64,000 bases of DNA from Hyphomicrobium_A sp963776675 (GCA_963776675.1 CAVZNR010000052.1:62001-126000); one strand, 5' to 3'. Shown: positions 24,213-34,549, counted from the stretch's first letter. Program-made: numbers and translations. Notes: generated by a model not told the origin, from the letters alone.

Positions 24213-26705
24213 ATGAGTACGACGGCGAACAAGGCGAGAAACCTCGAAGGGATAAGCCAGACGCAAGCGGCGGCGCGGCTCCAGCGGCATGGCCCCAACG
24301 CCTTGCCCGAGGCGCCGCCGGTCAGCGTCTGGACGCGCCTTCTGCGCCAGTTCGCCAGCCCTCTGATCTACATCCTGCTGTTCGCGCTCGGCGTCGACAT
24401 CGCGCTGTGGGCCTACGAGGGCGCGCACGGCATTCCCTTTGAATCGGTAGCCATTGCGCTGATCCTGGTCCTCAACTCGGGCCTCGGCACCTATCAGGAA
24501 GGCAAGGCGGAAGCAGCGCTCGCGCGCCTCAAGGCCATGGCGACTCCCAACGTCTGGGTGATGCGCGACCGCGCGCTCGTGCAAGTGCCGAGCTCCGATC
24601 TCGTTCCCGGAGACGCGGTGCGCATCGAGGCGGGCGACCGCATCCCGGCCGACGGCACGTTCCTTTCGGACGGTGAGATTTCGGTCGACGAGTCGGTGCT
24701 GACCGGGGAGTCGCTGCCGGTCGGCAAACAGACAGGTGCCGAGCTGCTGAGCGGCACGCTGCTGGTGCGCGGCAAGGGCTACATGGAGGTCGTCCGCACC
24801 GGGGCCGACAGTGCCATGGGACGGCTCGCCACCATGATTGGCGGTATCGAGGCCGGCACGACGCCGCTCGAGCGCCGGTTGCGCACGTTCGGCAATCAGG
24901 TCGCCTATGCCATCCTGGCGTTGGGGCTCGCCCTTACGCTGGGCGGCATCGTGGTCGAGGGCTTCGAGCGCATCGGACACGTGCTGCTGTTCTCGGTCGC
25001 GCTCGCCGTCGCCGCCGTGCCCGAGGGGCTGCCGGCCGTGATGACGCTGGCCCTGGCGCTGGGCGTGGAGCGCCTGGCTCGGCGCAAGGCCATCGTGCGC
25101 CGCTTGAGCGCGGTGGAGGCGCTGGGCTCCGTCACCGTCATCGCCACCGACAAGACCGGGACGCTGACCGAAAACCGCATGCACGTGAAGGCGTTCGATG
25201 CGGTGGACGAGGCCCGCGCGCTGAAGGCGATGGTGCTCGCCAACGATGCCGAGCCCGGCACGAGCGTGGGCGATCCGCTCGAGATCGCGCTGCTCGAATT
25301 CGCGGCCGCTCAAGGCCACGATGCCGTCGCCACCAACGACGGCCACGCGCGGCTCGGCAGCCGCCCCTTCGACAGCGCCGACGGCTTCATGCGCGTGACG
25401 GTCATGGAGGAGCAGCAGCCCGCAAGTTATCTAAAGGGCGCGCCGGAGGTGATCATCGCCCGGTGCCATCTTTCGCAAGCCGAGAAAGAGGCCTGGGAGG
25501 AGAAAGCGGCCCGGCGCGCGCGCGAAGGCTACCGCGTGCTGGCGCTCGGCTGGCGCGAAGGCGAGGCGGAGACGGACCTGGTCTTTCTCGGGCTCGTGCT
25601 CTTGTGGGACCCGCCGCGTGCGGAGGTCCCCGACGCGCTGCGGCGTGCGCAGGCCGCCGGCATCCGCGTCGTGATGATCACCGGCGATCATCCCGCCACC
25701 GCCGAGACGGTCGCCGAGATCATCGGCATCAATCCGCGCCGCGTTCTCTCCGGGCGCGACATCGACGGCATGTCGGCCGACGAGCTGGGCGCTGCGGTGC
25801 GCGAGGTCGATGTGTTCGCCCGGGCCTCGCCCGAGCACAAGCTGAAGCTGGTGGAGGCCTTGAAGGCGGAAGGTGAGGTCGTCGCTGTCACCGGTGACGG
25901 CGTCAACGATGCGCCCGCCTTGAAGCGCGCCGATGTCGGTGTCGCCATGGGCCGGCGCGGCTCGGATGTGGCGCGCGAGGTCGCCGATCTCGTGCTCATG
26001 GACGACAATTTCGCAACGATCGTCGCGGCCATCGAGGAAGGGCGCAGCATCTACGAGAACATCCAGAAGTGCATCCGCTTCCTGTTCTCCGCAAACCTTG
26101 CGCTCGTCTTGCTCGTGGTGGGCGGCCTGGGGCTGTCCTTCGTGCTCGGAATCCGCGATCCAGAGGGCGGCATGTTCCTGTTGCCGCTGACCGCCGTGCA
26201 GCTCTTGTGGATCAACGTGGTCGGCAACGGCGCCCCGGCGCTCGCGCTCACCTTCGACCACAACCCGGGCGTGATGCTGCAGAGGCCGCGGCGGGCCGAC
26301 GGGCGGCTGCTCGACGCCGTATCCGTGCGCTTCATCGTCGTGTCGGGGCTCGCCAAGGCGTTCGCCGGGATCGTGCTGTTCCTGCTCTTGCCCTTCCTCG
26401 GCTACGCCATTTTGGAGACGAGGACGGCCGTGTTCCTCTACGAGTCGATCGCGGAGGTCGCCTTCGCCTATCCCTCGCGCCGCATCCGTCTCAATCCGAG
26501 GCCCAACATGTTCCTGCACGTGGCCGTGTTGGGATCGGTGGTGCTGCAGGTGCTGACGGTGCTCGTGCCGGCGCTGCGGACCCTCCTCGGTCTCGTTCCC
26601 ATCGACCCCACGGTCGCGCTGCTCGTGGCCGCGGGCGTGCTGTGGAGCTGGGCGGTGGCCGAGCTCGTTGGTCGCTGGCTGGCAACCCATGATGGGGCGC
26701 GTTAG
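24213..26705 (+). CDS. P2-type cation-transporting ATPase
   Basis: The 830-residue pump has an N-terminal cation-ATPase domain, TGES (164-167), PEGLP in helix 4 (270-274), the phosphorylation motif DKTGTLT (313-319), the nucleotide-binding KGAPE and the hinge VTGDGVNDAPALKRADVGVAMG. It lacks CPC/CPx and metal-binding domains, so it is not a copper-type P1B pump despite the copper genes next door. Compared with SERCA, Glu309 is kept (Glu271). The helix-5 region reads SANLAL, losing the Glu771 equivalent, and helix 6 reads INVVGNGAP, with Asn in place of the Asp800 equivalent. Ion choice is therefore uncertain. It is co-directional with the CaCA exchanger. Confidence 0.9.
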   Translation: MSTTANKARNLEGISQTQAAARLQRHGPNALPEAPPVSVWTRLLRQFASPLIYILLFALGVDIALWAYEGAHGIPFESVAIALILVLNSGLGTYQEGKAEAALARLKAMATPNVWVMRDRALVQVPSSDLVPGDAVRIEAGDRIPADGTFLSDGEISVDESVLTGESLPVGKQTGAELLSGTLLVRGKGYMEVVRTGADSAMGRLATMIGGIEAGTTPLERRLRTFGNQVAYAILALGLALTLGGIVVEGFERIGHVLLFSVALAVAAVPEGLPAVMTLALALGVERLARRKAIVRRLSAVEALGSVTVIATDKTGTLTENRMHVKAFDAVDEARALKAMVLANDAEPGTSVGDPLEIALLEFAAAQGHDAVATNDGHARLGSRPFDSADGFMRVTVMEEQQPASYLKGAPEVIIARCHLSQAEKEAWEEKAARRAREGYRVLALGWREGEAETDLVFLGLVLLWDPPRAEVPDALRRAQAAGIRVVMITGDHPATAETVAEIIGINPRRVLSGRDIDGMSADELGAAVREVDVFARASPEHKLKLVEALKAEGEVVAVTGDGVNDAPALKRADVGVAMGRRGSDVAREVADLVLMDDNFATIVAAIEEGRSIYENIQKCIRFLFSANLALVLLVVGGLGLSFVLGIRDPEGGMFLLPLTAVQLLWINVVGNGAPALALTFDHNPGVMLQRPRRADGRLLDAVSVRFIVVSGLAKAFAGIVLFLLLPFLGYAILETRTAVFLYESIAEVAFAYPSRRIRLNPRPNMFLHVAVLGSVVLQVLTVLVPALRTLLGLVPIDPTVALLVAAGVLWSWAVAELVGRWLATHDGAR

Positions 26706-27554
26706 CCGTCGGGTGCGGTGGAGACGAGCCAGGCGGAGGCGCAAAGGATCAGCGCGGCGACCGCAATCTCGACGCGGATGGACGATGCGCAGGCGTGCGG
26801 CGCCCGATGCGTAGTCGCGGGCGAGCAGCGGCGTGAAGCGCAGCTTGTTGAAGGCGGCAATCAGCAGCAGCAGGGAGACGAGCCCGAGCTTGATCAGCAA
26901 CCTTTGCTGCCAGGCGATGTCGAGGCGCAGCGTGCCGCCCGTCAGCAGCAGCACCAGCAGCGCTCCGGCCGTCAGCAGGCCGCCGACGACGAGAACAGCC
27001 CGCGCCCCGAACAACTCGATCGTCGCCACCGCATCGGCGGGCTCCATGCGCCGCGTCACGGCGATGAGTGCAAAGAGCGCGCCGAGCCACCAATGCACGG
27101 CCGTCAGGTGGATGAAGAGAAGCGGCGCCACCAAAAGGCGCCCTTCGCTGGCGGCCGTATGGCCTTCGAGCAGGAACGAGCCGATCAGAACAAACGCCAG
27201 CGTGAGGCCGACCGAAGCCCATCGCAGTCCCACCGCGACGATCACGGCCGCCGCGAGCAGGCGCACGGCCGCCGCCTGACCGATCGGCGTCTGCATACCC
27301 ATCCAGCGCAGCTCGGGACCGAACGCCAACGTCCAATCCCCATCGGCGATGGCGAGCTGAAAGATGACGTAGCGCACGGGCTCGAGCACGAGCAGCAGGA
27401 GGAAGCCGATGACGATCTGCCGGCGCAGCACGGGTGCCACCGCGTCGCCCGCCTCCGGAAAGCTCGACCGAAACAGCATCGCGCCCGCAACCGCGATGGT
27501 GCCGGCGTAGGTGAGTGCGCGCAGCAGTACGGCCGCTTGCTCGGGAACGATCAT
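26702..27554 (-). pseudogene. copD: CopD-family copper-resistance membrane protein, single frameshift
   Basis: ATG 27554 overlaps the copC stop. The frame encodes about eight membrane segments with CopD features, including FVLIGSFLLEGHTAASEGRL and FIHLTAVHWWLGALFALI (conserved His residues), up to LIAAFNKLRFTPLLARDY. Near 26784-26788 it shifts. Removing one base from CGCATCG gives LRSSIRVEIAVAALILCASAWLVSTAPDG, a normal CopD end, stopping at 26702. The unrepaired frame runs on as a meaningless antisense tail to 25431. Together with CopC it is thought to move copper into the cytoplasm or to copper proteins. The repaired C-terminus overlaps the stop of the convergent ATPase. Sequence error and real mutation are both possible. 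Confidence 0.85.
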
Positions 27555-27925
27555 TGGGCGCCAGCGCCGCCGCCCGCGACCGTAAAGGCAAAGTGGCCCT
27601 TCATCACGTGCCCATCCTGCGAAACCGCTGTCCACGTCACCTCGTAGGAGCCGTCACCGAGGGCCGCGACCGATGCCGTGGCGGCATCGGTGAACGTTTT
27701 CGGCAGCGGCGCTTTGAGCGCAATGTCCGTGTCGTCGCCGGCGCGGTGCACGCGCACCAGCGTGAGGCGCATGGGATGGGAGAAGGCCATCTCGATCTGC
27801 GACAGCCCCGTGGGCACGGTGGCGCCATCCGCCGGCGTGCTCGCCGTCATCTTGGTGTGAGCGAGGGCTCCCGCACTCGTCATGGCGAGCAGAAGCACCG
27901 CCGTCGCCATCCTTACGAAGTCCAT
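27551..27925 (-). CDS. copC: CopC-family periplasmic copper-binding protein
   Basis: The 124-residue protein has a signal peptide ending in GALA, and the mature protein begins with His (HTKMTASTPADGATV). That is the N-terminal histidine copper ligand of CopC. The C-terminal strand VSQDGHVMKGHFAFTV supplies further His and Met residues. Length and fold pattern (PTGLSQIEMAFSHPM, LGDGSYEVTWT) fit the family. Its stop overlaps the copD start (ATGA), so the two are coupled. It binds copper in the periplasm and hands it to CopD. Confidence 0.92.
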   Translation of the reverse strand: MDFVRMATAVLLLAMTSAGALAHTKMTASTPADGATVPTGLSQIEMAFSHPMRLTLVRVHRAGDDTDIALKAPLPKTFTDAATASVAALGDGSYEVTWTAVSQDGHVMKGHFAFTVAGGGAGAQ

Positions 27926-28021
27926 CGCTTGCTCCTCTACGGCGCGGCTTAAGGCGTGCCTACCTCGTTTGCAAGGCTAGCAAATGATGGCCTGACTGCC
28001 GCGGTTCGAATTGGCGCGTCC

Positions 28022-29212
28022 TCATAAGTGGGGATGCGTGTGAGCCCTGCCGGCAACTGCCATGCGTGTGCCTTGAACCAGGCCAGGCCGAGGGCCCCCG
28101 GGGCTTGGGCCCGTTTTGCCGAGCAGCTCGCGCCATTCGCTGAGGAAGCGGGACTTGGTGAGGCGCGCCGCCTGCTGGCACGCGATATCGACGAGCGAAC
28201 GTCGACGGCCCTCCTCCATGTCTACGAGATCGAGCAAGCCCTTTCTAATGGACGCGACCGAGTGCGGAGAGACCATGATCGCTCCTCCGCTGACCGCCTC
28301 CTCCTGTGCGCCACCCCCGCTCACGATCGACAGCAGGCCGTAACGTGCAGCCTCCAACGCGGGCAGGCCGAACCCTTCGAGTAGGCTCGGCATGACAAAT
28401 CCCGCGGCGTTCCGGTAGAGCCAGCGAAGCTCAGCGTCGCTGCGGTATCCAAGATAGCGGACGCCGTCGGTGGCTCGGCTCAGTGGAATCACTTTGTCCG
28501 CACTGTTGCCGCGGGGGCCGCAGAAGACATAGGAGTAGCCACGCTCCCGAAGACCGCTGGTAACAAATGCCTCAATGATCCGCTCATGATTCTTGCGCTT
28601 TTCGAGAGCGCCGACCGTAAGCAGGAAATGCGAATTGATTCCTGCAGGCTTCACGTCGTCAACGCAATCCAGCTCCTCGCGCACATAGAGGGGGATGACG
28701 TGGAGGGTCCGGTAGCGTCCGCCGAACAGGCCCATCAAGGCGTCACAGGATGCCTGACTGACGAAGACCAGGTGGGGCTTTGCCGCGCTGATCTTGTCGT
28801 AGGCCCGTTGGTAAAGGAGGGTCGTGCCGTGATCGAAGAGCTCTGGGTGCGTGACGGGTCCCACATCGTGACACAGCACGATGTCGTCCTTATCGAGCCT
28901 GGAGCGAAGCACATATAATGGATCGAGATACAAGGTGGAGCAGTCGGCGTATCGACGTGGCGGCGACCGCTCAAACGCTTTGCTGCCGCTGAGACAGTGG
29001 AACTCGAGCAGCATGAGCTGGCCAAGGATGCGACGCTTCAGGCCCACGGGCTCGTTGCCCTGCCATCGCCAGTAGCGGATTCCGGCAATTCGATCGGACA
29101 AGTTCTCGACGATGTCGCGGCAGACGTAATAAGCGCCGGTGCGATTGATCAGCGCCAAGGAGAAGTCGGCCAGGCGGCGTGATTCGGAACCGATACGGGA
29201 ACATTGGTGCAT
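28022..29212 (-). CDS. Glycosyltransferase, GT4/GT-B type
   Basis: The C-terminal half is a GT-B nucleotide-sugar domain: FLLTVGALEKRKNHERIIEAF, GVRYLGYRSDAELRWLYRNA, and the donor-site motif MPSLLEGFGLPALEAARYG with the E-x7-E pattern. The N-terminal half (DFSLALINRTGAYYVCRDIV) is an acceptor domain. ATG 29212 is preferred because the conserved part begins soon after; the frame is also open to ATG 29290, and neither start has a good ribosome-binding site. It stands between copper genes with no polysaccharide neighbours and looks less GC-rich, with different codon use. This hints at insertion into a metal-resistance region. The acceptor is unknown. Confidence 0.82.
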   Translation of the reverse strand: MHQCSRIGSESRRLADFSLALINRTGAYYVCRDIVENLSDRIAGIRYWRWQGNEPVGLKRRILGQLMLLEFHCLSGSKAFERSPPRRYADCSTLYLDPLYVLRSRLDKDDIVLCHDVGPVTHPELFDHGTTLLYQRAYDKISAAKPHLVFVSQASCDALMGLFGGRYRTLHVIPLYVREELDCVDDVKPAGINSHFLLTVGALEKRKNHERIIEAFVTSGLRERGYSYVFCGPRGNSADKVIPLSRATDGVRYLGYRSDAELRWLYRNAAGFVMPSLLEGFGLPALEAARYGLLSIVSGGGAQEEAVSGGAIMVSPHSVASIRKGLLDLVDMEEGRRRSLVDIACQQAARLTKSRFLSEWRELLGKTGPSPGGPRPGLVQGTRMAVAGRAHTHPHL

Positions 29213-29457
29213 CTGGGTCGAACATCTGTGCTGAGTGAATATGATCGAGGAAGCATAGCCCACGCGGCCTCCAGCGCGGACCCCAGGCATGTGGCGTAAT
29301 GCATGAGAAGCGCATTACTCCCATTTGTCGAAGTCACATTTTTTTACAGAGATGCACGCGCCATCTGGTCGCCGAATTTCCTTGCTCGCGCGCCACGGAG
29401 GACGCCGCGGCACGGGCTTTGCAGCGCAAAAAAGTTCTTCTTCAGCAATGGCTCTCC

Positions 29458-32400
29458 TCATAGCGTCGCGTGTTTCGCTCCACCCTTGGTTGCAAGACCA
29501 GCAAATTGCGAGGCGTCTGACGCGACTTGCCGCGGCGGCAGGCTACGCTCCTTGATAAGCGCATAGACCACCGGGATCACCACCAGCGTCAGGATGGTCG
29601 AGGACACCATGCCACCGATCATCGGCACGGCGATGCGCTGCATCACCTCCGAGCCGGTGCCGGTGCTCCACAGGATGGGAAGGAGCCCCGCCGTGATGGC
29701 GACAACGGTCATCATCTTGGGGCGTACGCGGTCTACTGCGCCGACCATGATTGCCGCGTGCAGGTCACCTGCCGTGAGCACGCGGTTCTCCTGAGCCGCT
29801 GCAGCGCGGCGCTCCTTCAGGGCGTTGTCGAGATAGATCAGCATGACGACGCCGGTCTCGGCCGCGACGCCGGCGAGTGCGATGAACCCGACGGCCACGG
29901 CGACCGACAGGTTGAACCCCAGATACCAGACGAGCCACAGGCCGCCGACCAGCGCGAAGGGCAGCGAGGCCATGACGATCAGCGTCTCGGTCAGGCGCCG
30001 GAAGTTGAGGTAGAGCAGCAGGAATACCAGCGCCAGCGTCAGCGGGACGACGAGCATCAGCCGCGCCTTGGCGCGCTCGTAATACTCGTACTGTCCGCTC
30101 CACACCGCATAGTAGCCGGGCGGGAACTTGACGCGCGCCGCTACCGCCTTCTTGGCATCGGCAACATAGGAGCCCAGGTCGCGCTCGCGCGCGTCGACGT
30201 AGACATAGGCCGCGAGCTGGGCGTTCTCGGTGCGCACCACGCCCGGGCCGCCGCGTCAGCTCCACCTTGGCGACGCTGCCGAGCGGGATCGACGCCCCGT
30301 TTGGCAGCGCCACCAGCACCTCGCGCTCGATCGCATGCGGGTCGGAGCGCACGTCGCGCGGGTAGCGCACGCTCACCGTGTAGCGCTCGCGGCCGTCGAC
30401 GACGGTCGTCACCGGCTCGGCGCCGAGCGCGGAGGCCACGACCTCCTGCACGTCGCCGACCATGAGGCCATAGCGCGCCAGCTCGGTGCGGTCGGGCACG
30501 ATCTCCATGTACGACCCCCCCATGATCCGCTCGGCGAAAGCGCTGGACGTGCCGGGAACCGTCTTGATCGCCGCCTCGATCTGGCGGGCGAGCCGTTCGA
30601 TCTCCTTCAGGTCGCGGCCCAGAACCTTGACGCCGACGGGCGTGCGGATGCCGGTTGCCAGCATGTCGATGCGCGCCTTGATGGGCATGGTCCAGGCGTT
30701 CGACACGCCGGGGAACTGCAGGGCCTGGTCCATGTCCGCGATCAGCTTATCGGTGGTCATGCCGGCGGGCCATTCGCTCTCCGGCTTCAGGTTGATGATG
30801 GTTTCAAACATCTCGGTCGGCGCCGGGTCGGTGGCGGTCGCGGCGCGCCCCGCCTTACCCCAGACGCTTTCCACCTCGGGAAACGACTTGATGATCTTGT
30901 TCTGCGTCTGCAGCAGCTGGGCCGCCTTGGTGATGGAAAGGCCCGGCAGCGTCGTCGGCATGTAGAACAGCGTGCCTTCGTTGAGCGTCGGCATGAATTC
31001 CGAGCCCAGACGTTGCGCCGGCCAGATCGTCGCGGCGAGCACGGCAAGGGCGAGCGCAAGCGTCAGCATCTTGGCCTTGAGCACGGTTTTGATCACCGGC
31101 CGATAGATCCAGATCAGCAAGCGGTTCAGCGGGTTCTTGGCCTCGGGCACGATGCGTCCGCGCACGAAGATCACCATCAGTGCGGGGACGAGCGTGACCG
31201 ACAGGAAGGCGGACGCGGCCATGGCGAACGTCTTGGTGAAGGCGAGGGGATGGAACAGGCGCCCCTCCTGCGCCTCGAGCGAGAAGATCGGCAGGAACGA
31301 TACGGTGATGATGAGCAGCGAGAAGAACAGCGCCGGGCCCACCTCGCTCGCCGCCTCGATCAGGATCTCGGTGCGCGGCTTGCCGGGAGGCGCACGCTCC
31401 AGATGCTTGTGGGCGTTCTCGATCATGACGATGGCCGCGTCGACCATGGCGCCGATGGCGATGGCGATGCCGCCGAGGCTCATGATGTTGGACGAAATCC
31501 CAAACGCGTACATGAAGATGTAGGCGATGAGTATGCCGAGCGGGAGCGTCAGGATGGCGACGAGAGCGCTGCGGGCGTGCAGCAGGAACACGATGCATAC
31601 CAGCGCCACGATCAGGCTTTCCTCGGCGAGCGTCGTCTTGAGCGTCGCAATGGCCCGCTTGATCAGCTCGGAGCGGTCGTAGACCGGCACGATCTCGGTA
31701 CCGGCGGGCAGGCTGGAGGCAATCTGTGCGAGCTTTTCCTTCACGTTGTCGATGACGGTGAGCGCATTCTCGCCGAAGCGCTGCACCGCGATGCCGGTGA
31801 CGACCTCGCCTTCTCCGTTGAGCTCGGCGACACCGCGGCGTTCGTCAGGCATCAATTCGACGCGGGCCACGTCGCGCAGCAGGACGGAGGCGCCGCCCTC
31901 GGCCTTCAGGACGATCTGCTCGATGTCCTCCGGTCCGCGGAAGTAGCCGCGCCCGCGCACCATGAACTCGGTCTCGGCCAGCTCCACGACGCGTCCGCCC
32001 ACGTCCATATTCGACTCGCGTATGGCGTCGCGCACCTTGGACAACGGGATTTGGAACGCCTTCAGGCGGCGCGGATCGACGATGACCGTGTACTGGCGCA
32101 CGAAGCCGCCGACGCTTGCCACCTCCGAGACGCCCTCGGCTCCGGCGACCGCGAACCGCACCTGCCAGTCCTGCGTGGTCCTGAGCTCGGCTAGCGTGCG
32201 CTTGGCCGCGATCACGGCATACTGGTAGATCCAGCCGACGCCGGTGGCGTCGGGTCCGAGCGTCGCCGTCACGCCGGTCGGCAGCTGGCGCTGAGCGGCG
32301 GACAGGTACTCGAGCACGCGCGAGCGCGCCCAGTAGAGGTCGGTGCCGTCCTCGAAGATGACGTAGACGAAGCTCACGCCGAAGAACGAGAAGCCGCGCA

Positions 32401-32644
32401 CGACCCGCGCCTTGGGCACGCTCAGGAGCGCGGTCGACAGCGGGAAGGTGACCTGGTCCTCGACCACTTGCGGCGCCTGGCCCGGGTACTCGGTGTAGAC
32501 GATGACCTGGGTGTCGGAGAGGTCGGGTATGGCGTCGAGCGGCACCTTGTGCACGGCGTAGATGCCGGCGCCGGCGAGAAAGCCTGCGCCCAAAAGCACG
32601 AGCACCAGATTGCGGGCCGACCAGCGGATGACGGCGGCGATCAT
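29458..32644 (-). pseudogene. cusA: CusA-family heavy-metal RND efflux pump, single frameshift
   Basis: ATG 32644 overlaps the cusB stop. The first frame is a CusA/CzcA-type RND protein: VPLDAIPDLSDTQVIVYTEYPGQ, GAMVDAAIVMIENAHKHLE, RIDMLATGIRTPVGVKVLG. It breaks near 30249-30255, where a GCGGCGG run changes phase. Omitting one G gives LTRGPGVVRTENAQLAAYVY and joins the second frame (YYAVWSGQYEYYERAK, FIALAGVAAETGVVMLIYLDNAL) to the normal stop at 29458. The repaired length is about 1,061 residues, right for the family. The TEYPGQAPQVVEDQVTFPL and RIDML signatures point to monovalent Cu/Ag export rather than Co/Zn/Cd. It may be a functional gene with a sequencing error. Confidence 0.88.
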
Positions 32645-33960
32645 GGCGCGTGCCCTTCGTGGCTGTCGTGACTTTCGGGCTCCTTGGCAGGCGGTTGCGC
32701 GGCGGGTGCCGCGTCGGCGGTGAAGCCGGCGAGCGCCGCCTGCAGGTTGCTCTCGGCGTCGATCAGGAAGTTCGCCGACACCACGACGTCGTCGCCGGCG
32801 GCGATCCCTTTCGTGATTTCGGTATACGCTTCGCCGCGCAATCCCAGCGTCACGGGACGCGGCTCGAAGCGGCCTTCACCACGCGCCACCAGCACGACCT
32901 GGCGGTTGCCACTGTTGATGATGGCCGAGTTGGGTACGGCGACGCGCGGTTTCTCCCCCGCGCCCGTCTCGATCTCGACTTCGGCATACATCTCATGCTT
33001 GATCTTGTGCTGCGGATTATCGATCTCGATCCGCACCTTGCCGGTGCGGGTCGCCATATCGAGCTCGTGCAGCACGAACGTCACCCGCCCCTCGAACGTC
33101 TCGGACGGGAATGCCTTGAAGCGCAGGGTCGCCGGCTGCCCGATGGCGACCAAGCCGATGTCCTGCTCGGGCACATCCGCGATGACCCAGATTTTCTCCA
33201 GGCCGGCGATGCGAAAGACCTCCTCGCCCATGCGCACCATCTGCCCTTCGATCAGGTTCTTCTTCATGACGTAGCCGTCGGCCGGCGACGGCCAGTCGAT
33301 CGACATCACGGGCTGACCGGTCTTGCGCAGCTGCTCCAGCACGGCGTCGGGCACCTCGAGATTGCGCAGCTTCTGCTCCGCTCCTTTGAGATTTTCCCCA
33401 CGGCCGTCGGGGATGCCGATGCGGTAGTCGACCTGGGCGTTGACCATCGCCGGGCTGTAGATGCGAAACAGCGGCTGGCCCTTTTTGATGTGGGCGCCGG
33501 TCTCCTCCACGTAGAGCTTCTCGATGAAAGCGTCGGCGCGCAGTGTCACCGAGTGCAGGGTGTGCTCGTCGGGCTTGGCGACCCCGGCGGCGCGCACTGG
33601 ACGCACAAGTCGGCGCATCTCGGCGCGCTCGGTGCGCACGCCGGAGCGCTGGACGCGGTCGAGGCTGATCTTGACGGTGCCGGGCGTGGTCGCGACCTCG
33701 TCGGCATAGACGGGGATGTAGTCCATGCCCATGGAGTCCTTCTTCGGCACCGGCGAGGTGTCGGCGAGCCCCATGGGATTGCGATAGTAGAGCGGCTTGC
33801 GCGCACGCGCGTGCGTACCGGCCGTCGTGTCTTGCTTCAGGTCGTGGGCTGCGTGGTCGGTCGCGCCGGGTGCCCAGTTGCCGGTGCCGAGCCGATAGCC
33901 GGCGGCAACCGCCGCCACCAGCGCCAACGCGCCGGCGATCACACCAAGTGTGGTACGCAT
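32641..33960 (-). CDS. cusB: CusB-type efflux adaptor with heavy-metal-binding domain
   Basis: The 439-residue protein begins with a membrane anchor (VIAGALALVAAVAAGYRL), then a heavy-metal-binding module (YYRNPMGLADTSPVPKKDSMG-type, about residues 56-80). The adaptor domains follow: IEKLYVEETGAHIKKGQPLF, a helical hairpin, VMKKNLIEGQMVRMGEEVF and a C-terminal barrel. The tail is His/Glu-rich (SHDSHEGHAP). ATG 33960 is chosen because GAAGGA lies about 9 bases upstream; an upstream TTG is less likely. It overlaps cusA by ATGA. Such adaptors pass Cu(I)/Ag(I) from the periplasm to CusA. No cusC-like outer-membrane factor is next to it. Confidence 0.92.
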   Translation of the reverse strand: MRTTLGVIAGALALVAAVAAGYRLGTGNWAPGATDHAAHDLKQDTTAGTHARARKPLYYRNPMGLADTSPVPKKDSMGMDYIPVYADEVATTPGTVKISLDRVQRSGVRTERAEMRRLVRPVRAAGVAKPDEHTLHSVTLRADAFIEKLYVEETGAHIKKGQPLFRIYSPAMVNAQVDYRIGIPDGRGENLKGAEQKLRNLEVPDAVLEQLRKTGQPVMSIDWPSPADGYVMKKNLIEGQMVRMGEEVFRIAGLEKIWVIADVPEQDIGLVAIGQPATLRFKAFPSETFEGRVTFVLHELDMATRTGKVRIEIDNPQHKIKHEMYAEVEIETGAGEKPRVAVPNSAIINSGNRQVVLVARGEGRFEPRPVTLGLRGEAYTEITKGIAAGDDVVVSANFLIDAESNLQAALAGFTADAAPAAQPPAKEPESHDSHEGHAP

Positions 33961-34050
33961 GAGTCTGGTCCTTCTCAAAAAGGGGAGGCGATACGCTCGA
34001 GCGCGCGCGCTTCAGCGCACGCGATCAACGATCGCTGCATCGAGAGAAGG

Positions 34051-34428
34051 TCAGGCTCGGGGAGGCGGAAGCTGTGGGGCCGACGACCATCCCGGTGGCC
34101 GCTCGGCAGGCAGGGGTGCGACTTGGAAGGCCACAACGATCCGCGCGGAACGCTCGGGCGGCATCACGGCCATCTGCCCGAAGCACTTTTGCAGACAGGT
34201 CTGGGCGCAGGTGCCCTTGTCGTCGCAGCAGCAGGCGTGCGCGGACTTATCCTCGCAGTGCTGGGCGGCATCGGCTTTTGTCGCCATGTGCATAGCGCCT
34301 TGACCGTGCGGCATGGCGCTATGTTGGGTATGTGATGGCGCTTTTGCAGTGCTTGCCGCCGCGCCAACGGGCGCCAGCGCCACGGCAAGCGTGATCAGAA
34401 CGGCCAGGACTCGGCGGGCAAGTGCCAA
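34051..34428 (-). CDS. Cys/His-rich small exported protein upstream of cusBA
   Basis: TTG 34428 follows GGAG at a 9-base spacing and starts a signal peptide (LALARRVLAVLITLAVALAPVGAAAS). The mature part is a compact metal-ligand cluster: HTQHSAMPHGQGAMHM, then AQHCEDKSAHACCCDDKGTC and QTCLQKCFGQMAVMPP. It has eight cysteines within about 27 residues plus several His and Met. The C-terminus is proline-rich. It is 90 bases upstream of cusB on the same strand and probably in the same transcript. A periplasmic copper or silver buffer or chaperone is a reasonable inference; I do not recognise a named family. A longer in-frame start to 34620 overlaps the oxidoreductase gene and is rejected. Confidence 0.65.
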   Translation of the reverse strand: MALARRVLAVLITLAVALAPVGAAASTAKAPSHTQHSAMPHGQGAMHMATKADAAQHCEDKSAHACCCDDKGTCAQTCLQKCFGQMAVMPPERSARIVVAFQVAPLPAERPPGWSSAPQLPPPRA

Positions 34429-34549
34429 AAATCTAAGTCTCCAACGACGATGCCGGCAGCATGGCGAATCCGCCAGCCGCGTCAAGCCGCATGCTGCCGC
34501 GGTCCGGATTTTAGCCCAGAAACGTGACGGACCCGTTGCCCCTCTGGCC

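Noticed and set aside
25431..26701. Minus-strand continuation of copD beneath the P-type ATPase
   Set aside because: It exists only because the copD frameshift skips the true stop. The sequence turns into His/Asp/Glu-rich antisense noise.
24213..26705. Copper-exporting P1B ATPase, suggested by the neighbouring cop/cus genes
   Set aside because: It lacks CPC/CPx and N-terminal metal-binding domains and has PEGLP and P2-type motifs instead.
30230..32194. 654-codon plus-strand frame over cusA
   Set aside because: It is antisense to a conserved RND pump; composition is typical of a shadow frame.
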